The position numbers were made by a program, and so were the translations under genes. DNA of 38,082 nucleotides from Xanthobacter aminoxidans. GTDB lineage: Bacteria > Pseudomonadota > Alphaproteobacteria > Rhizobiales > Xanthobacteraceae. Under the pieces are notes generated by a model that was not told the origin of the DNA, made no database searches, and saw only the letters and a program-made list of their open reading frames with translations. Positions 31,210-38,082 of the stretch are shown piece after piece. How positions within the stretch are numbered: position 1 is the stretch's first letter; each line of letters starts with the position of its first letter. The stretch is taken from assembly GCF_023571765.1 (NCBI RefSeq), contig NZ_JAMJXC010000031.1:1-38082 (forward strand), in the 5' to 3' direction.

Positions 31210-31572
31210 ATGGTGCGTTTCTTCCCGCGCGCGACCGGCGTCGTCGCGCTCCCCGCCCTCGTCGCCTTGAGCCTCGCCTCGCCGTTTCTCGCCGCCGCGC
31301 CCGCCCGCGCCGCCGACGCCGCGGCCGGGCGCTCGCTCGCCGAGCGCTGGTGCGCCAGCTGCCATGTGGTCGGCACCGCGCCCCAGAGCGCCGCCAGCGA
31401 CGCCCCCACCTTCGCCGCCATCGCCGCCCGTGACGGCGACGTCTCCGGCGCTCCGTCTGGTTCCTGGCTGGCCTTCCGTCTGCTGAAGCCGCACCCGCAG
31501 ATGCCGCAGGTCTCCCTCACCCGCACCGAGGCGGCGGACCTCGCGGCCTATTTCGCGACGCTGAGGAAATAA
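31210..31572 (+). CDS. Small periplasmic c-type cytochrome
   Basis: A 120-residue protein from ATG 31210 with GGAGG before it. Residues 1-35 are a signal peptide (ending ARAAD). The haem site is WCASCH (C48, C51, H52), and the likely axial Met is M98 in PHPQMPQVSLT, both in class I cytochrome c order. The C-terminal helix is EAADLAAYFATLRK. It should shuttle electrons in the periplasm. It follows the beta-domain secreted protein by 32 bp, so an operon is likely. The partner oxidase or dehydrogenase is not encoded nearby. Confidence 0.92.
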   Translation: MVRFFPRATGVVALPALVALSLASPFLAAAPARAADAAAGRSLAERWCASCHVVGTAPQSAASDAPTFAAIAARDGDVSGAPSGSWLAFRLLKPHPQMPQVSLTRTEAADLAAYFATLRK

Positions 31573-31739
31573 TCGGCCCCTCGGCCGGCGCGTGCGTTTC
31601 CCAAAAGACACACAAGCGAAACTGTTCAGCTCAAGTTCCCTGCCGCCTTGCGGGGGGTGCGGGTGGGGCCGCATGCTGCACGCGCTGCGTTGCAGCAGTG
31701 TCTTCCAGTCCCCGTTGGTCTCTCCCTTGAGGTCGCCCC

Positions 31740-32429
31740 ATGCGCGCTCGTTCTTCCGCCGCCGTAGTCGCGTCGCTCGCCTTGATCCTCGGTGCCCCCC
31801 ATGGCGCCCTGGCGGCGCCCCCGGTGGAGACGCCGGCCTTTTCCTGGACCGGCTTCACTGTAGGTCTGGACGTCGGATATGCCTGGGCGCAGGCGAGCGG
31901 GCAGGATTGCAATTGGGGCCGCAACAAATGCCCGGCCTATTCCACCGGGGCCGACGGCATCGTGGGCGGTGCCTATGCCGCCTTCAACTGGCAGGTGGAC
32001 CACATCGTGCTCGGCATCGAGGGCGATATCGAAGGGTCCGCAGTCACCGGCACCTCGGCCTTCTCCAGCCCTTTCACCAACTACCTCTACGGCCATGCGG
32101 TGGACGAGAGCTGGCAGGCCTCGCTGCGCGCGCGCCTTGGCTATGCATTCGACCGCACGCTCGTCTATGTGACGGGCGGCGTCGCCTATGCCGATGTCTT
32201 CAACAATCTGTGGCGGCTGGGAAAATCGTTCCACGCCTACAGCGAAACCCGTCCGGGCTGGACCGTGGGCGCCGGCGTCGAGCAGGCCCTCTCCGATCAC
32301 TTCACCGCCCGCCTCGAATATCGCTACACCGGCTTCGACAGCTCCGAGAACTCGGTGGGCACCAATTCCACGATCCTGCAGGACCTGAACCAGCAGGCCA
32401 TCCGCATGGGCATCGGCTACAAATTCTGA
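31740..32429 (+). CDS. Outer-membrane beta-barrel protein (Omp25/RopB-like)
   Basis: A 229-residue protein with GAGG upstream of ATG 31740. The signal peptide ends near ALAAPP. The mature part is a predicted eight-stranded barrel: WTGFTVGLDVGYAWAQASG at the first strand, WQASLRARLGYAFDRTLVYV, FTARLEYRYTGFD, and a final strand IRMGIGYKF ending in Phe, the mark for BAM insertion. It resembles the rhizobial/Brucella Omp25 group of surface proteins. Two cysteines near residues 57 and 64 are unusual for the family. Confidence 0.88.
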   Translation: MRARSSAAVVASLALILGAPHGALAAPPVETPAFSWTGFTVGLDVGYAWAQASGQDCNWGRNKCPAYSTGADGIVGGAYAAFNWQVDHIVLGIEGDIEGSAVTGTSAFSSPFTNYLYGHAVDESWQASLRARLGYAFDRTLVYVTGGVAYADVFNNLWRLGKSFHAYSETRPGWTVGAGVEQALSDHFTARLEYRYTGFDSSENSVGTNSTILQDLNQQAIRMGIGYKF

Positions 32430-32493
32430 CCGGTGCGCGCGGCGGGCAGGGCGTGCGGCGGGCGGAGCCTGAGCCCCGCCCGCGCGATCCAGC

Positions 32494-34470
32494 TTACGCC
32501 GCCTTGGCGGCCAGCGTCTTGCGCTTGAGGTCCGGCGGCACGGCCTCGTCCACCAGCGCGGCGATCACCTCGTCCAGAGACCCGGAGGTCTGGGCGTTGG
32601 AGCCGAGGCGGCGGATGGAGAGGGTGCGTTCGGCCGCCTCCTTCTTGCCCGCCACCAGCAGCACCGGCACCTTGGACAGCGAGTGCTCGCGCACCTTGAG
32701 GTTGATCTTCTCGTTGCGCAGGTCGAGTTCGGCCCTGAGCCCCGCCGCCTTCAGCGCGTCCACCACCTCGGCGGCATAGTCGTCCGCATCCGAGGTGATG
32801 GTGGCGACCACCACCTGCGTGGGGGCGAGCCACAGCGGGAAGTGCCCGGCGAAGTGCTCGATGAGGATGCCGGTGAAGCGCTCCATGGAGCCGCAGATGG
32901 CGCGGTGGATCATGACCGGCGTCTTCTTCTGGCCGTCCGCATCCACATAGAAGGCGCCGAACCGCTCCGGCAGGTTGAAGTCCACCTGCGTGGTGCCGCA
33001 CTGCCATTCGCGGCCGATGGCATCCTTCAGCGTGTACTCGAACTTGGGACCGTAGAAGGCGCCTTCGCCAGGCAGGATGCCGGTCTTGATGCGCCCGCCC
33101 GACTGGGCCTCGATCTCGGCCAGCACGCGGGTCATCACCTCTTCGGCGTGATCCCACACGGCATCCGAGCCGACGCGCTTCTCCGGCCGGGTGGAGAGCT
33201 TCACCACGATCTCCTCGAAGCCGAAATCGGCATAGGTGGAGAGGATGAGATCGTTGATCTTCAGGCACTCTGCCGCCATCTGCTCCTCGGTACAGAAGAT
33301 GTGGGCGTCGTCCTGGGTGAAGCCGCGCACGCGCATGAGCCCATGTAGCGCGCCGGAGGGCTCGTAGCGGTGCACCGCGCCGAACTCGGCGAGGCGCATG
33401 GGCAGGTCGCGATAGCTCTTCAGCCCGTGCTTGAAGATCTGCACATGGCCGGGGCAGTTCATGGGCTTCAGCGCGAACACGCGCTCGTCCTTGGTCTCGT
33501 CGCCGGCGGACTGGACCTTGAACATGTTCTCCCTGTACCAGCCCCAGTGACCGGAGGTCTCCCAGAGCGAGTGGTCGAGCACCTGCGGGGCGTTGACCTC
33601 GCTGTAGTCGGCCTTCAGCCGGCGGCGCATGTAGGCCACCAACTCCTGGAACAGGGTCCAGCCCTTGGGATGCCAGAACACCGTGCCGGGGCCTTCCTCC
33701 TGGAAGTGGAAGAGGTCCATCTCCCGGCCGAGGCGGCGGTGGTCGCGCTTCTCGGCCTCCTCCAGGCGGTGGAGATAGGCGCCGAGCTCCTTCTCGTCCT
33801 GCCAGGCGGTGCCGTAGATGCGGGTGAGCATCGGGTTGTTCGAATCACCGCGCCAGTAGGCACCGGCCACCTTCATCAGCTTGAAGGCGGTGCCGATCTT
33901 GCCCGTGGAGGGCATGTGCGGGCCGCGGCAGAGGTCGAACCATTCGCCCTGCTTGTAGATCTTCACGTCCTGGTCTTCCGGGATCGCGTCGACCAGCTCG
34001 ACCTTGTAGTTCTCGCCCTTGGCGGCGAACACGCGCTTGGCCTCCTCGCGCGTCCACACTTCCTTGGTGAAGGGGCGGTCGCGGGCGATGATCTCGCGCA
34101 TCTTCGCCTCGATGACCGGCAGGTCTTCCGAGGTGAAGGGGGCGTTGCGGGCGAAGTCGTAATAGAAGCCGTTGTCGATCACCGGGCCGATGGTCACCTG
34201 CGTGCCCGGCCACAGCTCCTGCACGGCTTCCGCCATCACGTGCGAGCAGTCGTGCCGGATCAGCTCCAGCGCGCGGGGATCGTCGCGGGTGACGATCTCG
34301 ATCTTCGCGTCGCGGGTGATGGGCTGGGCGAGGTCGGCCAGTTCCCCGTCGAGGGTGACGGCGACGGCCTTCTTGGCGAGGGATTTGGAGATGGCGGCGG
34401 CGATGTCCGCGCCGGACGTCCCCTCGGCATAATCGCGCTTGGCGCCGTCGGGGAAGGTCAGGGAAATCAT
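32494..34470 (-). CDS. thrS: Threonyl-tRNA synthetase
   Basis: A 658-residue enzyme from ATG 34470 (AAGGAG upstream), normal length for bacterial ThrRS. Order: TGS domain ([20 protein letters not shown]), editing domain with [17 protein letters not shown], then the class II core. The zinc site includes C339 in MNCPGH plus His in QDDAH and MIHRA. Motif 2 is [19 protein letters not shown]. The C-terminal anticodon-binding domain starts near [11 protein letters not shown]. It attaches threonine to tRNA-Thr and hydrolyses Ser-tRNA-Thr. The divergent gap upstream (34471-34927) contains a lone terminator-like hairpin. Confidence 0.96.
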   Translation of the reverse strand: MISLTFPDGAKRDYAEGTSGADIAAAISKSLAKKAVAVTLDGELADLAQPITRDAKIEIVTRDDPRALELIRHDCSHVMAEAVQELWPGTQVTIGPVIDNGFYYDFARNAPFTSEDLPVIEAKMREIIARDRPFTKEVWTREEAKRVFAAKGENYKVELVDAIPEDQDVKIYKQGEWFDLCRGPHMPSTGKIGTAFKLMKVAGAYWRGDSNNPMLTRIYGTAWQDEKELGAYLHRLEEAEKRDHRRLGREMDLFHFQEEGPGTVFWHPKGWTLFQELVAYMRRRLKADYSEVNAPQVLDHSLWETSGHWGWYRENMFKVQSAGDETKDERVFALKPMNCPGHVQIFKHGLKSYRDLPMRLAEFGAVHRYEPSGALHGLMRVRGFTQDDAHIFCTEEQMAAECLKINDLILSTYADFGFEEIVVKLSTRPEKRVGSDAVWDHAEEVMTRVLAEIEAQSGGRIKTGILPGEGAFYGPKFEYTLKDAIGREWQCGTTQVDFNLPERFGAFYVDADGQKKTPVMIHRAICGSMERFTGILIEHFAGHFPLWLAPTQVVVATITSDADDYAAEVVDALKAAGLRAELDLRNEKINLKVREHSLSKVPVLLVAGKKEAAERTLSIRRLGSNAQTSGSLDEVIAALVDEAVPPDLKRKTLAAKAA

Positions 34471-34783
34471 GTCGAAGCTCCTTGCGGCCCACTCCTGCGC
34501 ACCTCGCAGGTAGGCCTTTTCATTAAGCGCGCCCTTTTAGGCGAGGCCATGGCGCCGCGTAAAGCGCGCCGCCCGACGCCGGGGCCGAACCGGGCGCCCC
34601 TGCAAGGCCGGCGACAGCTCCGGACCCGGAAAAACGCGCGATCCACGCTCCGGATACCGTTCAGCAATCCTTCAGGACCAAAATGCTTCAGTGCTTCGGC
34701 TGCGTCCCCCCTTTCCCTCGCGCGCGGCCTCGGCTAATCGGAATGCGGGGTCGTGAGTGTTCGCCATGCCGGCGTCGTTCCGG

Positions 34784-34807
34784 AAAGGTCCAGGGAGGGC
34801 CTTTTTT
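34784..34807 (+). terminator. Terminator-like hairpin in the thrS-L,D-transpeptidase gap
   Basis: AAAGGTCC (34784-34791) and GGGCCTTT (34797-34804), with one G-U pair and an AGGGA loop, run into a six-T tract (34802-34807). No protein gene precedes it on this strand within the 457-bp gap, so it may end a small RNA or act as an attenuator for the gene at 34928. The rest of the gap shows no gene. Confidence 0.6.
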
Positions 34808-34927
34808 CGGAGGGCAGGGCGGGTCACGCGGGGTGGGAAACCGGTCGGGGCGCCTTGGGGGCGGCACGATCGGGAGGACACCGCTCGACCGGGTTCATAG
34901 CCCGGGATGCGTCTAGAAGAGGCCGGC

Positions 34928-35560
34928 ATGATGCCTGTGACGATCAAGACCTTGACCTTCGCCGCCCTGCTTCAGGTGGGCGTGTTTGCCTTTGCGACCG
35001 GCGCCAGCGCCCAGGTCGGCCCGCGCGGCGGCCCCGGCGCGGTGATGGACATCGACGAGCAGCCGGGCCTCACGGCGCCGGATGACGACGTCGCCCAGCT
35101 CGACCCGCAGTTCCGCCACCAGCCGGTGTACTTCCGCACCACCGAGAAGCCCGGCACCATCGTGATCCACACGAACGAGCGCTTCCTGTACCTGGTGCAG
35201 GGCGACAACCGCGCCATGCGCTACGGCATCGGCGTGGGCCGTGACGGCTTCCAGTGGTCGGGCCTCAAGTCCATCGAGCGCAAGGCCGAGTGGCCGGACT
35301 GGACCCCGCCGTCCGAGATGATCCAGCGCCAGCCCTACCTGCCGCGCTTCATGGCCGGCGGCCCCGGCAACCCGATGGGCGCCCGCGCGCTCTACATCGG
35401 CGGCACCGTCTACCGCATCCACGGCACCAACCAGCCGCAGACCATCGGCTACGCCGTGTCCTCGGGCTGCTTCCGCCTCGTGAACAGCGAGATCATCGAC
35501 CTCTACAGCCGTGTCCCGGTGGGCACGAAGGTCGTGGTTCGCCAGCAGGCCGCTCTCTGA
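34928..35560 (+). CDS. L,D-transpeptidase (YkuD/ErfK family)
   Basis: Start taken at ATG 34928 (GAAGAGG before it; 210 aa), though the next codon is also ATG and one more in-frame ATG lies at 34907. A signal peptide ends near ASAQ. The catalytic block is HGTNQPQTIGYAVSSGCFRL with H165, C181 and R183, the full YkuD signature. These periplasmic enzymes form 3-3 crosslinks in peptidoglycan or attach proteins to it, and alphaproteobacteria have many copies. The stop codon sits in the loop of a hairpin, 38 bp before the aapJ-type gene. Confidence 0.9.
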   Translation: MMPVTIKTLTFAALLQVGVFAFATGASAQVGPRGGPGAVMDIDEQPGLTAPDDDVAQLDPQFRHQPVYFRTTEKPGTIVIHTNERFLYLVQGDNRAMRYGIGVGRDGFQWSGLKSIERKAEWPDWTPPSEMIQRQPYLPRFMAGGPGNPMGARALYIGGTVYRIHGTNQPQTIGYAVSSGCFRLVNSEIIDLYSRVPVGTKVVVRQQAAL

Positions 35561-35573
35561 GAGCGGCCCTTTC
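35548..35573 (+). terminator. Hairpin carrying the stop codon of the L,D-transpeptidase gene
   Basis: GGCCGCTC (35548-35555) pairs perfectly with GAGCGGCC (35561-35568). The loop TCTGA contains the gene's TGA, and CTTTCC follows. With a weak T-run it may partly end transcription before the aapJ-type gene 26 bp later. Confidence 0.55.
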
Positions 35574-35598
35574 CGACACATTTTCACTGGGGGACTTC

Positions 35599-36612
35599 AT
35601 GAAGACGATCCTGGCCCTACTGGCCGGCGCGGCCCTTGCGCTCGGCGCAACGGCGGCAACGGCGCAGACCCTCAAGACCGTGAAGGACCGCGGCGAACTG
35701 GTCTGCGGCGTCTCCAAGGGCCTCCCCGGCTTCTCCGCCCAGGACGCCTCCGGCAAGTGGACCGGCTTCGACGTCGACGTCTGCAAGGCGATGGCGGCGG
35801 CCATCTTCGACGACCCGAACAAGGTGAAGTACGTGCCGCTGACGGCGGACGAGCGCTTCCCCGCCCTCACCAAGGGCGAGATCGACGTGCTCTCGCGCAA
35901 CTCCACCTGGACGCTGGAGCGCGAGGCCAAGCTCGGCCTGCTCTTCGCCGCCATCAACTATTATGACGGCCAGGGCTTCCTGGTGCGCGACGCCCGCAAG
36001 GTCACGTCCGCCCTCGAACTCGACAAGTCCAAGGTCTGCGTCCAGGCGGGCACCACCGCCGAGAGCAACACCAAGGACTATTTCGCCGCCAACGGCATGA
36101 CGCTGGAGCTGGTGACGCTGCCCACCTCCGGCGAGCTGGTGAAGGCCTACGAGGACGGCAAGTGCGACACGCTCACCACCGACGTATCGCAGCTCTATGC
36201 GCTGCGCCTCACCATGGCCAAGCCCGGTGACCACATCGTGCTGCCCGACGTGATCTCCAAGGAGCCCCTCGGCCCCGTCGTCCGCCAGGGCGACGACCAG
36301 TGGTTCAATCTGGTGAAGTGGACGGTGTACGCGATGATCAACGCCGAGGAACTCGGCGTCGCCACCAACACCATCGACGCCGCGCTGAAGTCCCAGAAGC
36401 CCGAGGTGAAGCGCCTCGTGGGCAATGAGGGCAATTACGGCGAGGAGCTGGGCGTGACGAAGGACTTCGTCGTGCGCATCGTCAAGGCGGTGGGCAATTA
36501 CGGCGAGAGCTTCGAGCGCAACGTGGGCGCCGCCTCCAAGCTGGGCATCCCGCGCGGCATCAACCAGCTGTGGAGCATGGGCGGCATCCAGTACGCGCCG
36601 CCGGTGCGCTGA
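35599..36612 (+). CDS. aapJ: General L-amino-acid ABC transporter substrate-binding protein (AapJ/BztA type)
   Basis: Start at ATG 35599 with GGGGGAC upstream (337 aa). The signal peptide ends near ATAQT. The mature protein is a family 3 solute-binding protein: TVKDRGELVCGVSKGLPGFS at the N-terminus, TGFDVDVCKAMAAAIF, RNSTWTLEREAKLGLLFAA and the C-terminal WSMGGIQYAPPVR, the last being typical of AapJ/BztA. It delivers diverse L-amino acids to the AapQMP transporter. Here aapQ, aapM and aapP are missing; the next gene is unrelated and comes after a terminator. Confidence 0.88.
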   Translation: MKTILALLAGAALALGATAATAQTLKTVKDRGELVCGVSKGLPGFSAQDASGKWTGFDVDVCKAMAAAIFDDPNKVKYVPLTADERFPALTKGEIDVLSRNSTWTLEREAKLGLLFAAINYYDGQGFLVRDARKVTSALELDKSKVCVQAGTTAESNTKDYFAANGMTLELVTLPTSGELVKAYEDGKCDTLTTDVSQLYALRLTMAKPGDHIVLPDVISKEPLGPVVRQGDDQWFNLVKWTVYAMINAEELGVATNTIDAALKSQKPEVKRLVGNEGNYGEELGVTKDFVVRIVKAVGNYGESFERNVGAASKLGIPRGINQLWSMGGIQYAPPVR

Positions 36613-36677
36613 GCGGGTGCCGGGATCGGCGGTGCGCTGATCCCTGCGGCTAAGCTTTTGGTCCCGCTTACGATTCG

Positions 36678-36715
36678 AAACGCCGCGCTCGCAGGGATGT
36701 GAGCGCGGCGTTTTC
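36678..36715 (+). terminator. Intrinsic terminator after aapJ
   Basis: AAACGCCGCGCTC (36678-36690) pairs perfectly with GAGCGCGGCGTTT (36701-36713), with a 10-nt loop and a T-rich end (TTTTCGTT). It cleanly separates aapJ from the following gene. Confidence 0.9.
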
Positions 36716-36784
36716 GTTCCGGCATCGACCTGCCTTGAAGGCGTGTCCTAATCTCCCGGCGCGTCACGCCCCGAGGAGAATTGG

Positions 36785-37831
36785 ATGACCGAGGTTTCCC
36801 GTCGGACCCTTCTGGCCGGTACGGCCGGCATGGCCGGTGCGCTCGCCGGCGCAGTGGGTGGTGCCGCTGCCCAGCAGGCCCCCGCCAAGAATGCCGCCCC
36901 GCCCGTCGCCGGCACCCAATCCACCCCCGCCCCCAATCCCGATCCGACGAAGACCGCCAGCGCGATGCAGGTGCCCAGCGCCTATCGCTACAAGGTGGGC
37001 GACGTGGTGGTGACGGCCATCTCCGACGGCATGCGCACCATCCCCCTGTCCGACACGTTCGTGCGCAACCAGCCCAAGGACAAGGTGAACGCGGCCCTCA
37101 AGGGCGCCTTCCTGCCCGAGAACGAGGTGCCCATCTCCTTCACCGTCCTGCTGCTCGACATCGGCGGGCGCAAGGTGCTCGTGGACACCGGCAATGGCGG
37201 GCAGGCCGGCCCCGTGGGCCTCGTGCGCGGCACCCTTCAGGATCTGGAGATCGACCCCGCCTCCATCGATCAGGTGGTCATCTCCCACTTCCACCAGGAC
37301 CACATCAACGGCCTCGTCCTCGCCGACGGCACGCCGGCCTTCCCCAAGGCCCAGCTCATGGTGCCGGAGAAGGAATGGGCCTTCTGGATGGACGACGGCC
37401 AGATGAGCCGCGCGCCGGATGGCCTCAAGGCCGGGTTCCAGAACGTGCGCCGGGTGTTCAAGCCCTTCGAGGGCAAGGTGGAGCGCTACGCCTGGGACAA
37501 GGAGCTGGCGCCGGGCCTGAAGGCGGTCGGCACGCCGGGCCATACGCCGGGGCACACCTCCTTCGAGCTGGAGTCGGGCTTCGACACCCTCTTCATCCAG
37601 TCCGACCTCACCAATCTGCCGGCCCTGTTCGTCGCCAACCCCGGCTGGCACGCCGCGTTCGACATGGACCCCGCGGCGGCCGAGGCGGTGCGACGCAAGA
37701 CCTACGATCGCCTCGCGGCGGAGCGCATCATGGTTGCGGGCTATCACTTCCCGTTCCCCGGCGCGGCCTTTCTGGAGAAGCAGGGCGACGGCTACCGCTA
37801 CCAGCCGGTCTACTGGCGCCCGGTGCTGTGA
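36785..37831 (+). CDS. Tat-exported metallo-beta-lactamase-fold hydrolase
   Basis: Start at ATG 36785 with GAGGAG before it (348 aa). The N-terminus EVSRRTLLAGTAGMAGALAG is a twin-arginine signal (SRRTLLA), so it is exported folded. A Pro/Ala linker follows to ~60. The MBL site is complete: H168, H170, D172, H173 in SHFHQDH, H253 and H257 in TPGHTPGH, D274 in QSDL and H321 in GYHFPF. It is thus a two-metal hydrolase, close to lactonase-like or sulfatase-like periplasmic MBL proteins. The substrate is unknown and no partner gene is visible. Confidence 0.88.
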   Translation: MTEVSRRTLLAGTAGMAGALAGAVGGAAAQQAPAKNAAPPVAGTQSTPAPNPDPTKTASAMQVPSAYRYKVGDVVVTAISDGMRTIPLSDTFVRNQPKDKVNAALKGAFLPENEVPISFTVLLLDIGGRKVLVDTGNGGQAGPVGLVRGTLQDLEIDPASIDQVVISHFHQDHINGLVLADGTPAFPKAQLMVPEKEWAFWMDDGQMSRAPDGLKAGFQNVRRVFKPFEGKVERYAWDKELAPGLKAVGTPGHTPGHTSFELESGFDTLFIQSDLTNLPALFVANPGWHAAFDMDPAAAEAVRRKTYDRLAAERIMVAGYHFPFPGAAFLEKQGDGYRYQPVYWRPVL

Positions 37832-37876
37832 GGGTCAGGCGGCAGCCGCCTCAGCCCGCCGCCACGATTTTCACCG

Positions 37877-37965
37877 CCGTCATGGCCGGGCTTGTCCCGG
37901 CCATCCACGTGGATCGGCCGGGAATATGTCTTCGGCCATCGCCCAATCGGCGCGACGTGGATTGC
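37877..37965. repeat. Double-hairpin element, truncated copy A6
   Basis: It starts CCGTCAT (37877-37883), keeps the left hairpin (GGCCGGG/CCCGGCC) and CCACGTGGATCGGCCGGGAA, and reaches the GACGTGGAT segment, then diverges where the right hairpin should be. The remaining sequence to 38082 shows no gene or other structure that I can support. Confidence 0.65.
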
Positions 37966-38082
37966 ATGTTGCGTTGTCGATCCCTTGGGATTGGGATCGG
38001 GGACGCCGGCGGGACCTTGCGACGTGGAGGGTCTTGCCGACCGAGGGCATCTCAGGGTCCGCCGGCGTCACGGTCGTCTCGC

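Noticed and set aside
36603-36640. CGGTGCGCTGA repeated 28 bp after the aapJ stop
   Set aside because: Only 11 bp are shared in GC-rich DNA; could be chance, so it was not counted among the stop-codon duplications.
37837-37851. AGGCGGCAGCCGCCT palindrome after the MBL gene as a terminator
   Set aside because: The loop is a single base and no T-run follows; not a convincing terminator.

Overview
The window is very GC-rich chromosomal DNA. It looks like a Hyphomicrobiales alphaproteobacterium, most likely near Xanthobacteraceae (Xanthobacter, Azorhizobium or Ancylobacter). That placement is inferred from a ChrR-type anti-sigma/RpoE pair, a DUF2244 gene beside nth, a CHCC zinc-finger complex I-type protein, a class II DAHP synthase, rhizobial-type phage genes and a formaldehyde-activating-enzyme homologue. 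No rRNA, CRISPR array or IS element was seen.

Layout. Positions 1-3521 are the end of a prophage-like block, all on the plus strand and tightly packed: the tail of a membrane protein, a three-helix membrane protein with an out-of-frame lipoprotein overlapping it (a possible spanin pair), a tail-anchored coiled-coil protein, an HTH-metallophosphoesterase, a DUF6378-type protein and two small proteins. The block stops about 150 bp from the 3' end of an intact tRNA-Val(CAC), 3669-3743 on the minus strand. This geometry suggests integration at that tRNA.

Positions 3867-17200 are mainly single-gene housekeeping units: gph, a secreted two-repeat protein, rpiA, a DUF2059 protein, a two-domain glycosyltransferase, gor, a SHOCT protein, a Bcr/CflA-type exporter, class II DAHP synthase, a DUF6790-type membrane protein and an accessory GSU2403-type nucleotidyltransferase behind a palindromic, AT-richer leader. 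Positions 17414-25663 hold an orphan branched-chain amino-acid binding protein, a GNAT acetyltransferase, an FAD monooxygenase, the CHCC zinc-finger protein, an ABC exporter, and nth divergent from DUF2244. Positions 25782-29125 hold chrR-rpoE, a Fae-like protein, and a small membrane protein translationally coupled to xerD. Positions 29339-37831 hold a nitroreductase, a secreted protein plus c-type cytochrome pair, an outer-membrane barrel, thrS, an L,D-transpeptidase, an orphan general amino-acid binding protein and a Tat-exported metallo-beta-lactamase-fold protein.

The spaces between genes are unusually rich in structured repeats. There are six copies of a ~112-bp element made of two inverted hairpins, two copies of a hairpin pair, a family built on a 'GGACCCCGG' core, and several short tandem repeats that start at or just after stop codons and place stops in more than one frame. 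Strong intrinsic terminators follow the DUF2059 gene, the DAHP synthase, the livK-type gene, the ABC exporter and the aapJ-type gene.

The items most worth a second look are the Fae-like protein lacking the conserved His near chrR-rpoE, the HTH-phosphoesterase in the prophage, the nucleotidyltransferase with its 39-bp palindrome, the histone-like tail on endonuclease III, and the repeated stop-codon cassettes.
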